Source: Bradyrhizobium algeriense (GTDB lineage: Bacteria > Pseudomonadota > Alphaproteobacteria > Rhizobiales > Xanthobacteraceae). Taken from it: 64,000 bases of DNA. Where the stretch lies: the NCBI RefSeq assembly GCF_003062295.1, contig NZ_PYCN01000006.1, positions 186,001 to 250,000 of the forward strand, written 5' to 3'. The notes under the pieces are model-generated. The model saw only the letters and a program-made list of their open reading frames with translations. It was not told where the DNA came from and made no database searches. Position 1 is the stretch's first letter. Every line of letters starts with the position of its first letter. Positions 57,188-64,000 of the stretch are shown one piece after another. Both the position numbers and the translations under genes were made by a program.

Positions 57188-57366
57188 GCAAAGGGCGAAC
57201 CCAAATTCGGGTAGCGGTCACACCCAAGAGTCCAGAGACACGCGCGCTGCTTCGTAAATTTCAGGCCGGAGTGAAGGATTTTGAGAAAAGCTGGAAAGCG
57301 ACCAAGGCCTATCAAGACGCCAACAAGGCCAAGAAAAAGAAAGCTGCAAAAAAGAAGGGAAGCTGA
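57157..57366 (+). CDS. Small lysine-rich protein, 69 aa, overlapping the ATP-grasp gene
   Basis: I do not recognise this protein. It starts MANIKIFKRLSKGRTQIRVA, continues VTPKSPETRALLRKFQAGVK, DFEKSWKATKAYQDA, and ends in a lysine block KKKKAAKKKGS. Net charge is strongly positive, and the middle may be helical. AAGGGGC lies about 8 nt before the ATG. It begins 31 nt inside the ATP-grasp gene, so the two are probably translated together. Two ideas are open: a nucleic-acid-binding accessory protein, or a peptide substrate of the ATP-grasp enzyme. There is no leader-peptide motif or transport gene to favour the second. Confidence 0.5.
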   Translation: MANIKIFKRLSKGRTQIRVAVTPKSPETRALLRKFQAGVKDFEKSWKATKAYQDANKAKKKKAAKKKGS

Positions 57367-57511
57367 GAACGCCGTTGTCGCTACGGTAACGATCGACCGC
57401 GACCTCGATACCCATCAGCTAGAGACAATCCAGCTCCAGCTGCGAGCTCTTGCCCGCTCTTGCGGGCTGGAGGTCAGCGGCATCAAGGTCGAAACTTCGA
57501 ATCGCGGCTAG
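57281..57511 (+). CDS. Possible small ORF in a third frame after the lysine-rich gene
   Basis: A frame running to 57511 overlaps the 3' part of the lysine-rich gene in another frame. The upstream part reads as Lys/Arg shadow, but the part after about 57366 (ENAVVATVTIDRDLDTHQLE, then TIQLQLRALARSCGLEVSGI) looks like real protein, with a beta strand and an amphipathic helix. The start is unresolved: the TTG at 57281 has AAGGA only 2 nt upstream. It could be a separate small gene, the frameshifted tail of the lysine-rich gene, or a chance frame. Confidence 0.3.
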   Translation: MRKAGKRPRPIKTPTRPRKRKLQKRREAENAVVATVTIDRDLDTHQLETIQLQLRALARSCGLEVSGIKVETSNRG

Positions 57512-57596
57512 CCGGCAATTCAGCCCGCAGTTTCCAAAGCCTGCCGCACGATCGTCCGCTACACGGTCTGGCAGAGCTTTTCTCGGAAAGTTGAGC

Positions 57597-57747
57597 TAGA
57601 GCGGGATGACGTTTCTTCGAATCGCCATCCCACTCTATCTCTTTGATATGAGCGTGATCTCCGCGATTTGAGCATGATCTCTGCGCAAACGCGTTCCGCG
57701 TTTGTCGCGAGGGAAAACCGGTGTCCGCTTTTCCGGATCATGCTCTA
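57597..57747. repeat. Dispersed repeat bounded by TAGAGC...GCTCTA
   Basis: A 151-bp element opening TAGAGCGGGATGACGTTTCT and ending TTTTCCGGATCATGCTCTA. Inside, ACGCGTTCCGCGTTTGTCGC is followed by GAGGGAAAACCGG, a sequence I recall as a frequent Bradyrhizobium/Rhodopseudomonas intergenic repeat. Its last three bases are the stop codon of the cyclase gene. The same terminal hexamers bound the palindrome at 33281-33319. Confidence 0.75.
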
Positions 57748-60700
57748 GCCGTTGCACGTAGCGTGATCCTCCAGGGGGAATTGCAGACCGAGCTGCCGAA
57801 ACAGGGCTGCGCCGGCGCTGAAGTGCTGCTCCGCGCTCGCCTGCTTGCCAATACGCCGGTAGCGTTTTCCAAGCCCGAGATAGCACTGCGCCGCCAGCGG
57901 TCGCAGATCGAGTTCCTCGGCCCTTCGGAGGGCCTGGAGAAAATTCGTCTCGCTTTCGTCGAGGAGAGGCGCGTCCGTCACGCCGAGTTCGGCGATCAAT
58001 CGCAGCGCGTAAGCTTCGTGGCCGCGCTCACCATGTTTGCGCGCAAGTTCGAGCGCCCGTCGAGCGCATTGCTCGGCGTCAGCCGTGCGGAGCTTCTGAA
58101 GGTAAGCTTCACCCAACCGGACCACCGTCATGGCGAGCCCGCTCATGCGGTGCATCGCGCTCGACTCACGTTCGGTTTCCTCCAGGAGGACAATGGCCTC
58201 ATCGATGCGATCAGCCAGGCGATAAGCGTGTCCAAGCGAGGTGCCGAGCAGCGGCAGCATCAATGGAAGAATCCACGAGCGGCAAAGCTCAAGGCCCTGC
58301 TCGAGGACCGTGATGCCTCGCGAAACCTCGCCCCGAAGGGCAAGAACAGTGCCGAGTCCGTAATAGGAGAACGCAAGGCTGTAAACGTGGTTGGCGGCTT
58401 GGGCAATTTCCACGGCCTCCTCCGCAACGCGCAACGCCCGATCAAACTCTCCGAGTTCGACCAGCGAGGAAATCAGATATACGCGCGTGAACACGCCAAG
58501 AACGCCGGTTGTACCCATCGTGTCGGCCGCGAGATCGTCTCGGAGACGCTCAACGCCCGCGCCCAATATTTGTGACGCGCGATGATGGTCCCCTCTTGCA
58601 GTCAGAGCTGGTCCCAAATGTCCGGCAGCCACTATGTGGAGGCGCAAGTCGTCTAACTCGTCTGCAATAGTCATTGCCTTTTCGCCGGCCTCGATGGCAG
58701 GGCCAAGCTCCGCCATGAGCCGGTAGTATTGGCACAGGAATGACGAAGCTTGTCCGAGCCGCCGTTTGTCAGCGAGTTGAGCAGCCAGCGCCTGCACCTT
58801 CTGCAGGTGCCCCAGGCATTTATCGAGGTGTCCCAATGGGTGAAGGGCGTTTCGCAGATCGAAGCGAATATCGATAGCAAGTTCGATACTTTCTTTGCTT
58901 TCGGGCAGCTTCTCAAGGATGGCGAGCGCCTGCTCGAACCAGCCTCGCCCGTTCTCGAGGGCCGACCGCGAGAGCGCCTTCAGTCCGGCCTGTCGCAGGT
59001 ATCGAACAGCCTTGTCCGGCAACTCCCCGCGAACCGCATGTTGCGCGAGACGCTCAATGTGCTCGCCGATCCGATCCCGATACAGAGTCTCGATCGTGTC
59101 GACCAGTCGCGCGTGCAGCGCGCGCCGTCGCGTCCGCAGCAGGCTCTCGTATGTCACCTCGTGGGTGAGTGCGTGTACGAACGCGTATTCGACGTCCGGA
59201 AAAAACCTGGTCTCATGGAGAAAGCCGGCCGCCTGCAACCGATCGAGCGCGCCATCCAGAGCGCCCTCTGTCAGATCGGCCATCGCTCGGAGCACGGCAA
59301 ACGGAATCTCCCGGCCTACGACGGAAGTGATCTGCAGAAGATTCTTGTCACCGGGAAGAAGCCGATCTATTCGCGCCGCCAAGATGGCCCGGACAGTCGG
59401 TGGAACCTGAATGGTCGCGGTCGGACTCATCAGTCGATAATGACCGCGTTCGCCGACGAGATATTGGGTTTCCACCAGAGAGCGGACGGTTTCTTCGATA
59501 AAAAAAGGGTTGCCACCCCGCGCGATCAGAAACCGCTTGAGTGGCGCAATGCCGGGATCCTCGCCAAGCAGCGCCTCCAGCAGATAGCCGGTGTCACGCC
59601 TGGGCAACGCGCTTAGCCGGATCTGATGGTAGTTCTCCCTGCTTCCCCAGTTGTGCTGGTAGCCCGGGCGGTAACTGACGAGCAGCATGAGGGATGCCGA
59701 CCCCATGGCGCTCACCAGGGCATCGAGCAATTCCTGCGTTTCGTTATCCACCCAATGGAGGTCATCGAAGATCAAGAGGACCGGCTGCTTGCGTGCTTCC
59801 CGCAGCAACAAAGCCTTTACGGCGTCGATGTTGCGACGCCGGCGCTGAGCTGGATCGAGCGCGTGCCAGCCCTGGTCATCGACGGGGATATCGAGCAAAG
59901 CCAATAACGCGGGAAGCGTCGATTCCAGCCTTTCGTCGAGCGCGATGGTTTTCTGGACCACCTTTTGGCGGATCTCATCAAGCTCGTCCCGATCCTGGAT
60001 TCCAAAGTAGCTCTTGAGAAGCTCGATCACGGGCAAGTAGCTGGTCGCTCTTTCGTGCGAGAGCGACGTGCTCTCGAGCACGAGCCAGCCAAGCAGACCA
60101 GGCAGCCGGCTTGTATGCGTGAACTCATAGACAAGCCGCGACTTGCCGATGCCGGCCTCGCCGATGATCGCCGCCAATTGGCCCGACCCCGTATCGGCCC
60201 GCTGCTGTACGCGGCGCAGCTCATCGAGCTCCGCCTCGCGGCCGACAAACAGGGTCAGGCCGCGAATCGTTGCGGCCTGCAAACGGGTGCGTGCAGGACC
60301 CGCACCGATGAGCTCATAGACCTCCTCGGGCTCGGCAAGCCCTTTAACCGGCAGCGGACCGAGCGACCGCGCCATGACGTATTCCTCGGCCAACCGAATG
60401 GTTTTCTTCGTCGTCAGGATCGAGCCGGGCTCCGCCATCTGCTCCATGCGAGCGGCCACGTGCACAGCCTCACCAACAACGGTGTATTCCATGTCGAGCT
60501 CGCTGCTGATGGCACAGATGACAACTTCGCCCGAGTTGAGCCCAACGCGAATTTTGAGCGGCGTATTGGCGCGGTCCGCCAGTTTGGCCACGGAGCCCTG
60601 CATCATCAGGGCGGCGGAACAGGCGCGCACGGCGTGATCCTCATGGGCGAGCGGCGCGCCAAAGATCGCCATGATGCCGTCACCCAGGATCCTGTTGACG

Positions 60701-61113
60701 GTCCCCTCATAACGGTGGACGGCATCGATCATCTGCTCGAGCACAGGATTGAGGATCGCCTGCGCGCTCTCCGGATCCTGGCCGGATATCAGGGCCAGTG
60801 AGCCCGTGATGTCTGCGAACAGCACGCTCACCTGTTTTCGTTCACCCCCAAGCTCGGCGGTGGAGGTTAGAATGTTCGCTGTGAGGGGCTGGGCAGTCTG
60901 TGGCTTCAACGCCTCAGAGCGCGCAGACAGATAGTTTGCGACGCTCTGATTTGCGACGCTATGACTCGTTGAATGACCGCAATGTGAACAAAACTTCGCC
61001 GTCGGCGAAATTTGAGTGCCGCAGTTCGTGCAAACGCGTGCCAGCACAGAAGCACATTGTTCGCAGAACTTCGCCGCCGGGCCGTTTTCGTGCTGGCAAC
61101 TCTGGCAAATCAT
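57745..61113 (-). CDS. Zinc-ribbon, class III cyclase, AAA ATPase, TPR regulator (1122 aa)
   Basis: A large cytoplasmic signalling protein. Residues 1-46 hold two zinc ribbons (CQSC/CEQC and CTNC/CSHC). Residues about 92-265 are a class III nucleotidyl cyclase domain with both metal aspartates: D101 in SVLFADITGS and D145 in RILGDGIMAIFGAP. In VVGEAVHVAARMEQM the usual transition-state Asn is His. Residues about 285-560 are an AAA-type ATPase (GREAELDELR, Walker A GEAGIGKS at 318-325). The C-terminal half has degenerate TPRs. This is the layout of cyclase/ATPase regulators that may couple a signal to cyclic nucleotide output; activity is unproven. The stop codon is the end of a dispersed repeat, so the C-terminus may be set by its insertion. 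Confidence 0.88.
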   Translation of the reverse strand: MICQSCQHENGPAAKFCEQCASVLARVCTNCGTQISPTAKFCSHCGHSTSHSVANQSVANYLSARSEALKPQTAQPLTANILTSTAELGGERKQVSVLFADITGSLALISGQDPESAQAILNPVLEQMIDAVHRYEGTVNRILGDGIMAIFGAPLAHEDHAVRACSAALMMQGSVAKLADRANTPLKIRVGLNSGEVVICAISSELDMEYTVVGEAVHVAARMEQMAEPGSILTTKKTIRLAEEYVMARSLGPLPVKGLAEPEEVYELIGAGPARTRLQAATIRGLTLFVGREAELDELRRVQQRADTGSGQLAAIIGEAGIGKSRLVYEFTHTSRLPGLLGWLVLESTSLSHERATSYLPVIELLKSYFGIQDRDELDEIRQKVVQKTIALDERLESTLPALLALLDIPVDDQGWHALDPAQRRRRNIDAVKALLLREARKQPVLLIFDDLHWVDNETQELLDALVSAMGSASLMLLVSYRPGYQHNWGSRENYHQIRLSALPRRDTGYLLEALLGEDPGIAPLKRFLIARGGNPFFIEETVRSLVETQYLVGERGHYRLMSPTATIQVPPTVRAILAARIDRLLPGDKNLLQITSVVGREIPFAVLRAMADLTEGALDGALDRLQAAGFLHETRFFPDVEYAFVHALTHEVTYESLLRTRRRALHARLVDTIETLYRDRIGEHIERLAQHAVRGELPDKAVRYLRQAGLKALSRSALENGRGWFEQALAILEKLPESKESIELAIDIRFDLRNALHPLGHLDKCLGHLQKVQALAAQLADKRRLGQASSFLCQYYRLMAELGPAIEAGEKAMTIADELDDLRLHIVAAGHLGPALTARGDHHRASQILGAGVERLRDDLAADTMGTTGVLGVFTRVYLISSLVELGEFDRALRVAEEAVEIAQAANHVYSLAFSYYGLGTVLALRGEVSRGITVLEQGLELCRSWILPLMLPLLGTSLGHAYRLADRIDEAIVLLEETERESSAMHRMSGLAMTVVRLGEAYLQKLRTADAEQCARRALELARKHGERGHEAYALRLIAELGVTDAPLLDESETNFLQALRRAEELDLRPLAAQCYLGLGKRYRRIGKQASAEQHFSAGAALFRQLGLQFPLEDHATCNG

Positions 61114-61441
61114 TTAGGTCCCTGAAAAATCGTGACCACGGTACCGTCGAACACCATTGTCAACAAGCTGGTATTTTGGGCCGACTGGCTACGCCGACGG
61201 CCACGGCTCCAGTCGATCCAGAGCCGCCGAGATCTGTCTGATGCGATTAGAGCTTCGCTGACATTGTAACCGTGCCGGGCGCGCATGGGCCGGGTGAGGG
61301 GGAGAGAGCCCAGTCCTCCCTTGAAGCCTCGCACGAACTAGTCGGCACGCCCAAAGCAGGACGGACTAGCAAAGCCAATCCACGATTTTTGGATGATCGT
61401 GTGGGCGGAGGTTGCGGCCACACCGCCGAATCGGAGAAGCC
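61114..61441. other. Non-coding gap before the cyclase gene
   Basis: About 328 bp, with both neighbours on the minus strand. Small overlapping Arg/Ser-rich frames exist on both strands, but none is convincing. It should contain the promoter of the cyclase gene; I found no clear motif. Confidence 0.4.
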
Positions 61442-62119
61442 TCAGGCGCTGATATCTGCGTAACCGCCGGAGGATTCCTGCGCAGTTGAATAGCCCACAG
61501 AGCGCGGCGAGATGGCCTGCTGTCGTTCCGCCATCATTGCTTCGAAGGCCGCGTCCAGTTGCGCGCGGGTATAGTCTGTCGACGTCGTCTGACGTGGTTT
61601 CCATGCAGACTGCGTGATCGCCGTGGATGCCTTCTCGACCGTGCCGCCGACGGCCTTCGCGATATGCTCCGCACGCCAACGCGCCAGATCGGGGCCGCCG
61701 CTCAGGCCGGGAGGATCTTGCAGGTCTGCGACCTTGGCCGCGGCATCGTTCGTCATCGCCGAAGAACCGCCGTTATAAAGGGTTGCAACAACCTTGCCGT
61801 TGACCTTGACGGTCGCATAGATATTTTGCGGCGCATTGTCGGGCACGTCAGTGACGACGTTTGCGTCAGCGGCTTGTTTCCTTAGCCAACTCGCCGCCAT
61901 CCGGTCGCGAAGCTCGGGGATGTCCCTGATGACCTTCAGTCCCGAGATGTCGAGTGCCTTGACGGCCGAAACTGGAATTCCCGGCTTGGCATTTCCTGCT
62001 GTCGCGCCTGCCTCTGCACCAGCCACAGGCAACGCATCTGCCGGCGTCAATGTCGTCTTTGATGGATACGCTTGTGTGGGACGCAAATAGCTCCCGGCAC
62101 CGGCCATACTCGTAATCAT
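61442..62119 (-). CDS. Hypothetical protein, 225 aa
   Basis: I do not recognise this protein. It starts MITSMAGAGSYLRPTQAYPS. Notable segments are SGLKVIRDIPELRDRMAASW, the beta-hairpin-like IYATVKVNGKVVATLYNGGS, and DLQDPPGLSGGPDLARWRAE. The composition is Ala/Ser/Thr-rich with no clear signal peptide, and the N-terminal 60 residues look disordered (PADALPVAGAEAGATAGNAK). The ATG at 62119 has AGGAAGGG about 9 nt upstream, while the frame is open to 62242. It resembles secreted or surface-associated low-complexity proteins only in composition. It stands alone, 327 nt from the cyclase gene and divergent from vapBC. Confidence 0.55.
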   Translation of the reverse strand: MITSMAGAGSYLRPTQAYPSKTTLTPADALPVAGAEAGATAGNAKPGIPVSAVKALDISGLKVIRDIPELRDRMAASWLRKQAADANVVTDVPDNAPQNIYATVKVNGKVVATLYNGGSSAMTNDAAAKVADLQDPPGLSGGPDLARWRAEHIAKAVGGTVEKASTAITQSAWKPRQTTSTDYTRAQLDAAFEAMMAERQQAISPRSVGYSTAQESSGGYADISA

Positions 62120-62367
62120 GGATACACCCTTCCTCGGCAATTTAAGGGTGAAGGCAATCACCATGCCAACGCGGAAATCATTGATAAGGCTGGTGTCCTC
62201 CTTCCTGAAGAAAGTTAGCGCGCCGGAAAATCTTGCCCACAACGGCAGGAATTTCCATTCCTGAGGGACTAAAGATATCGATGTGATTGGATCAGCAGAT
62301 TACGCCGTTGGCTGATCCGTTTACGAAGTGGCAGACTGGCGGAGCAATTTTCACATGCCCTTGCGCA

Positions 62368-62398
62368 GATGGTAGATATTTCATATATTTCTACCATC
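62368..62398. promoter_or_regulatory. Inverted-repeat operator before vapBC
   Basis: GATGGTAGA (62368-62376) and TCTACCATC (62390-62398) with an AT-rich 13-bp spacer, 12 bp before the vapB ATG. VapB/VapBC complexes usually bind such repeats to repress their own operon. Confidence 0.7.
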
Positions 62399-62410
62399 AA
62401 CGAGGCGGCC

Positions 62411-62662
62411 ATGCACCTGAATATCAAGAACGATGAAGCACATAAGCTCGCAACCGAACTGGCGAAGCTCACCGGCGAGAATTTGACGTCTGCCGTAACC
62501 TTGGCGCTGCGCGAACGCCTGGCCCGGGAGCGCCGGCGCCGAAACACCGACGATGTCGCCGCGCGTTTGTTGAAGATCGGCAACCGGTATGCGGCCTTGC
62601 CCGACAGCGGACGCAGCCCGGAGGAGATTCTCGGTTACGATGAGCACGGCCTGCCGACGTGA
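62411..62662 (+). CDS. vapB: VapB-type antitoxin
   Basis: An 83-residue antitoxin whose N-terminus (MHLNIKNDEAHKLATELAKL) fits the Rv0623/VapB ribbon-helix-helix type that binds DNA as a dimer. It continues TGENLTSAVTLALRERLARE and ends EEILGYDEHGLPT, with the PEEILGYDE stretch being the likely toxin-binding tail. The frame opens further upstream, but the ATG at 62411 has GAGGCGG just before it and lies 12 bp after the operator repeat. Its stop overlaps the vapC start by 4 nt (GTGA), giving coupled translation. It neutralises VapC and autorepresses the operon. Confidence 0.9.
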   Translation: MHLNIKNDEAHKLATELAKLTGENLTSAVTLALRERLARERRRRNTDDVAARLLKIGNRYAALPDSGRSPEEILGYDEHGLPT

Positions 62663-63060
62663 TCGTCGTCGATAGCTCAGCCGTCATCGCGATTTTTCGG
62701 CAGGAAGATGATGCCGCGCATTATGCACGGTGTATTGCGGCTGACGATGATCCGCTCATATCGGCCGCGAATATTGTAGAGACGTCGATTGTCCTGCGCG
62801 GTCTGAAGAAAATCGCGCCGGATAGGGCCGAGCGGTGGCTTGATGAATTCATCGAAACAGCGGGCATCCGGATCGAACCGGTAACGCGGGAGCAGGCGGC
62901 TATAGCCCGCTTAGCTCATCGCCGGTTCGGAAAGGGGACCGGCCATGCCGCGGCTTTAAACTACGGAGATTGTTTTTCTTACGCGCTGGCGAAGGCCATG
63001 AATGCCCCACTACTTTGCAAGGGAAACGACTTTCCCTTGACCGATATTGGTATCGTCTGA
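62659..63060 (+). CDS. vapC: VapC-type toxin (PIN-domain ribonuclease)
   Basis: A 133-residue PIN-domain endoribonuclease; VapC toxins cut tRNA or rRNA when the antitoxin is lost. The acidic active site is readable: D5 in VVDSSAVIAIF, E41 in NIVETSIVLRG, D104 in NYGDCFSYALAK and D124 in KGNDFPLTDIG. All are intact, so the toxin should be active. It starts with GTG at 62659, overlapping the vapB stop. The target RNA is unknown. The short distance to the unknown genes that follow does not suggest they belong to the module. Confidence 0.92.
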   Translation: MIVVDSSAVIAIFRQEDDAAHYARCIAADDDPLISAANIVETSIVLRGLKKIAPDRAERWLDEFIETAGIRIEPVTREQAAIARLAHRRFGKGTGHAAALNYGDCFSYALAKAMNAPLLCKGNDFPLTDIGIV

Positions 63061-63232
63061 CGGAGCGCTTCTACCTTCGTGCGTCGAGCTATGTCACAAG
63101 GTTACGCGCGTGACGAGCCCATGCTCAAGCGGATTGATGCAACGATGTGACTTTTCTCGGTACTGAAATCAAAGGCGCTTACTCAAGCTCAGCGTCATGA
63201 TTTCGAAATCTTGGCTATGGAGGGTGCGCTGA

Positions 63233-63307
63233 ATGGAACCGGAACGATATTTTGCTGGAGACATCACCATCGTTCTCGCTGATGGATCGCGTGTGCCTGC
63301 CAATTGA
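63233..63307 (+). CDS. Possible 24-codon ORF before a hypothetical gene
   Basis: ATG at 63233 with a GGAGG site about 9 nt upstream reads MEPERYFAGDITIVLADGSR and four further residues to a TGA at 63305. That TGA overlaps the TTG start of the following ORF at 63304. It may be a short leader peptide, an N-terminal piece split off by a frameshift, or chance. Confidence 0.3.
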   Translation: MEPERYFAGDITIVLADGSRVPAN

Positions 63308-63672
63308 CTGCAGACGAAATCTACGCGGAAGGCAAAGAGATTTGTAGAATTTCCCTTGAGCAAGGCACCGAAGTGAGAGTTGCCGAGTCGGAAGAAGATT
63401 TCTTTGAAGCGTTGAAAAGACTCCGTCTCGACTTGGAGAAAACTAGCACATTGCTTCATTGCTTTGGCGCCAGCGAGAATGTTTATCCCTCTGGAATGCA
63501 GAAATCGATGGGGCCAGCGATTTTGGCTTACAAGATGCGCATCGGTTCCCCGACCTCACGCCACGACATTGTCAACATTTTCGAAGCTGATGAGACTGTT
63601 GTTCCATCTACGGTAGAGCAACAAGAGCGATTTCGTCAGAGGTGGATAGATAGCCTTCGCAATTTAGCCTAG
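63304..63672 (+). CDS. Hypothetical protein, 122 aa
   Basis: I do not recognise the family. It is a soluble mixed alpha/beta protein of 122 residues, with TADEIYAEGKEICRISLEQG, ESEEDFFEALKRLRLDLEKT, LLHCFGASENVYPSGMQKSM and HDIVNIFEADETVVPSTVEQ. The GASENVYPSGMQ stretch looks well conserved. Its start is a TTG at 63304 that overlaps the stop of the 24-codon ORF, which has the better ribosome binding site, so the two may be coupled or be parts of one gene. The lower GC here differs from the flanking genes and could reflect horizontal origin. Position after vapBC does not prove a link. Confidence 0.5.
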   Translation: MTADEIYAEGKEICRISLEQGTEVRVAESEEDFFEALKRLRLDLEKTSTLLHCFGASENVYPSGMQKSMGPAILAYKMRIGSPTSRHDIVNIFEADETVVPSTVEQQERFRQRWIDSLRNLA

Positions 63673-63728
63673 ATGCGAGCTACCCATTGGAGGCGTCACC
63701 ACGCACAGTGAAGTCAGCTCCAGCCCGT

Positions 63729-63797
63729 GAGCCCTTGCGAAACCCATCACTTGCCGAACGGGTTTGATGGGTATCGCTTTCGCTCCACCCATCCTAC
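63729..63797. repeat. Palindromic repeat, GATGGGTTTCGC type, degenerate copy
   Basis: CTTGCGAAACCCATCACTTG on the left faces GATGGGTATCGCTTTCGCTC...CACCCATCCTAC on the right. It is a weaker relative of 22476-22563 and 24046-24123, lying between the hypothetical gene and the convergent gene entering from the right. Confidence 0.55.
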
Positions 63798-63810
63798 GAA
63801 TCCGACGACT

Positions 63811-64000
63811 CTAATGATCCTCGAACTCGTCTTCCTCGTTGACCTTGCTGTTGCCCCTGAACCAGCGCGACACCGACTTCTTGGCTCCGACCGATCCGGT
63901 CGAATACGGATCGCGTGACGCATAGGGATTGCGCTGCCCGGCGCGCGCGGCGACCTGGTCGCCCGGCACGGCGGCGGGCTGGCAGATGGTGCGGCGGGAG
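63811..64000 (-). CDS. C-terminal end of an unidentified protein, continues past the window
   Basis: A minus-strand frame is open from the right edge to a TAG at 63811 and encodes the last 62 residues. The fragment reads QPAAVPGDQVAARAGQRNPY, ASRDPYSTGSVGAKKSVSRW and RGNSKVNEEDEFEDH. It is hydrophilic and probably disordered with a highly acidic C-terminal end; no domain is visible. The start lies outside the window and has not been seen. The good codon usage over the whole frame supports a real gene. Confidence 0.6.
   Translation of the reverse strand, partial: SRRTICQPAAVPGDQVAARAGQRNPYASRDPYSTGSVGAKKSVSRWFRGNSKVNEEDEFEDH

Noticed and set aside
57157..57511. Claim of a complete RiPP biosynthetic cluster
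   Set aside because: There is no leader-peptide motif, cyclase, protease or exporter, so only a weaker partner-or-substrate hypothesis was kept.
61114..61441. Small reading frames between the cyclase and the next gene
   Set aside because: They overlap each other on both strands, are Arg/Ser-rich and have no ribosome binding site.

Overview
The window looks like chromosome of a Bradyrhizobium-type alphaproteobacterium (Hyphomicrobiales, Nitrobacteraceae). The signs are high GC, a meso-diaminopimelate type peptidoglycan cluster in alphaproteobacterial order, an FtsZ with a very long Pro/Ala/Gln-rich linker, a full CtrA-type box (TTAA-N7-TTAA) upstream of ftsQAZ, and many dispersed palindromic repeats of the kind I associate with Bradyrhizobium. 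The species call is inference; no search was run.

Layout. 1-5.6 kb: the end of prmA, a small conserved ORF, an M24B aminopeptidase P, a Bcr/CflA-type MFS exporter, and a repeat-rich gap ending in a secreted WG-repeat-like protein. 5.6-32.9 kb, all on the minus strand: the division and cell wall (dcw) cluster, transcribed rsmH-ftsL-ftsI-murE-murF-mraY-murD-[DUF5107-like gene]-ftsW-murG-murC-murB-ddl-ftsQ-ftsA-ftsZ, then lpxC-bamD-recN-ligA. It carries essentially the whole pathway from UDP-MurNAc-peptide synthesis through lipid II to septal synthesis, the Z-ring with its membrane anchor, the committed lipid A step and an outer-membrane assembly factor. The one foreign-looking gene is a secreted DUF5107-like protein flanked by two copies of the same palindromic repeat.

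32.9-37.3 kb: a divergent peptidoglycan amidase, an ECF42-like sigma factor with its YCII/DGPF partner, a PAS protein, and rnpB (RNase P RNA) with promoter and terminator. 37.4-42.5 kb: two paralogous alpha/beta hydrolases around an AraC regulator, a TauE/SafE-type permease, an EamA permease and a small unknown gene. 42.5-50.7 kb: an ABCB-type exporter, an EmrAB-type pump (HlyD plus DHA2 MFS) divergent from a TetR gene with a clear palindromic operator, and a TonB-dependent siderophore receptor.

51.1-55.8 kb: a KTSC-domain protein, then a TetR gene translationally coupled to a two-subunit molybdenum hydroxylase. The 2Fe-2S and Mo subunits are fused, and the FAD subunit carries four cysteines placed as in PaoB-type [4Fe-4S] subunits. 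56-57.5 kb: an ATP-grasp enzyme overlapping a 69-residue lysine-rich protein gene and a possible third small ORF. This is the part of the window I can least explain. 57.7-61.1 kb: a 1122-residue zinc-ribbon/class III cyclase/AAA ATPase/TPR protein whose stop codon lies in the end of a dispersed repeat. 61.4-64 kb: an unknown protein, a vapBC module with an operator-like inverted repeat, small unknown ORFs and the C-terminal end of a gene entering from the right on the minus strand.

No tRNA, rRNA, transposase, integrase or CRISPR array was seen.
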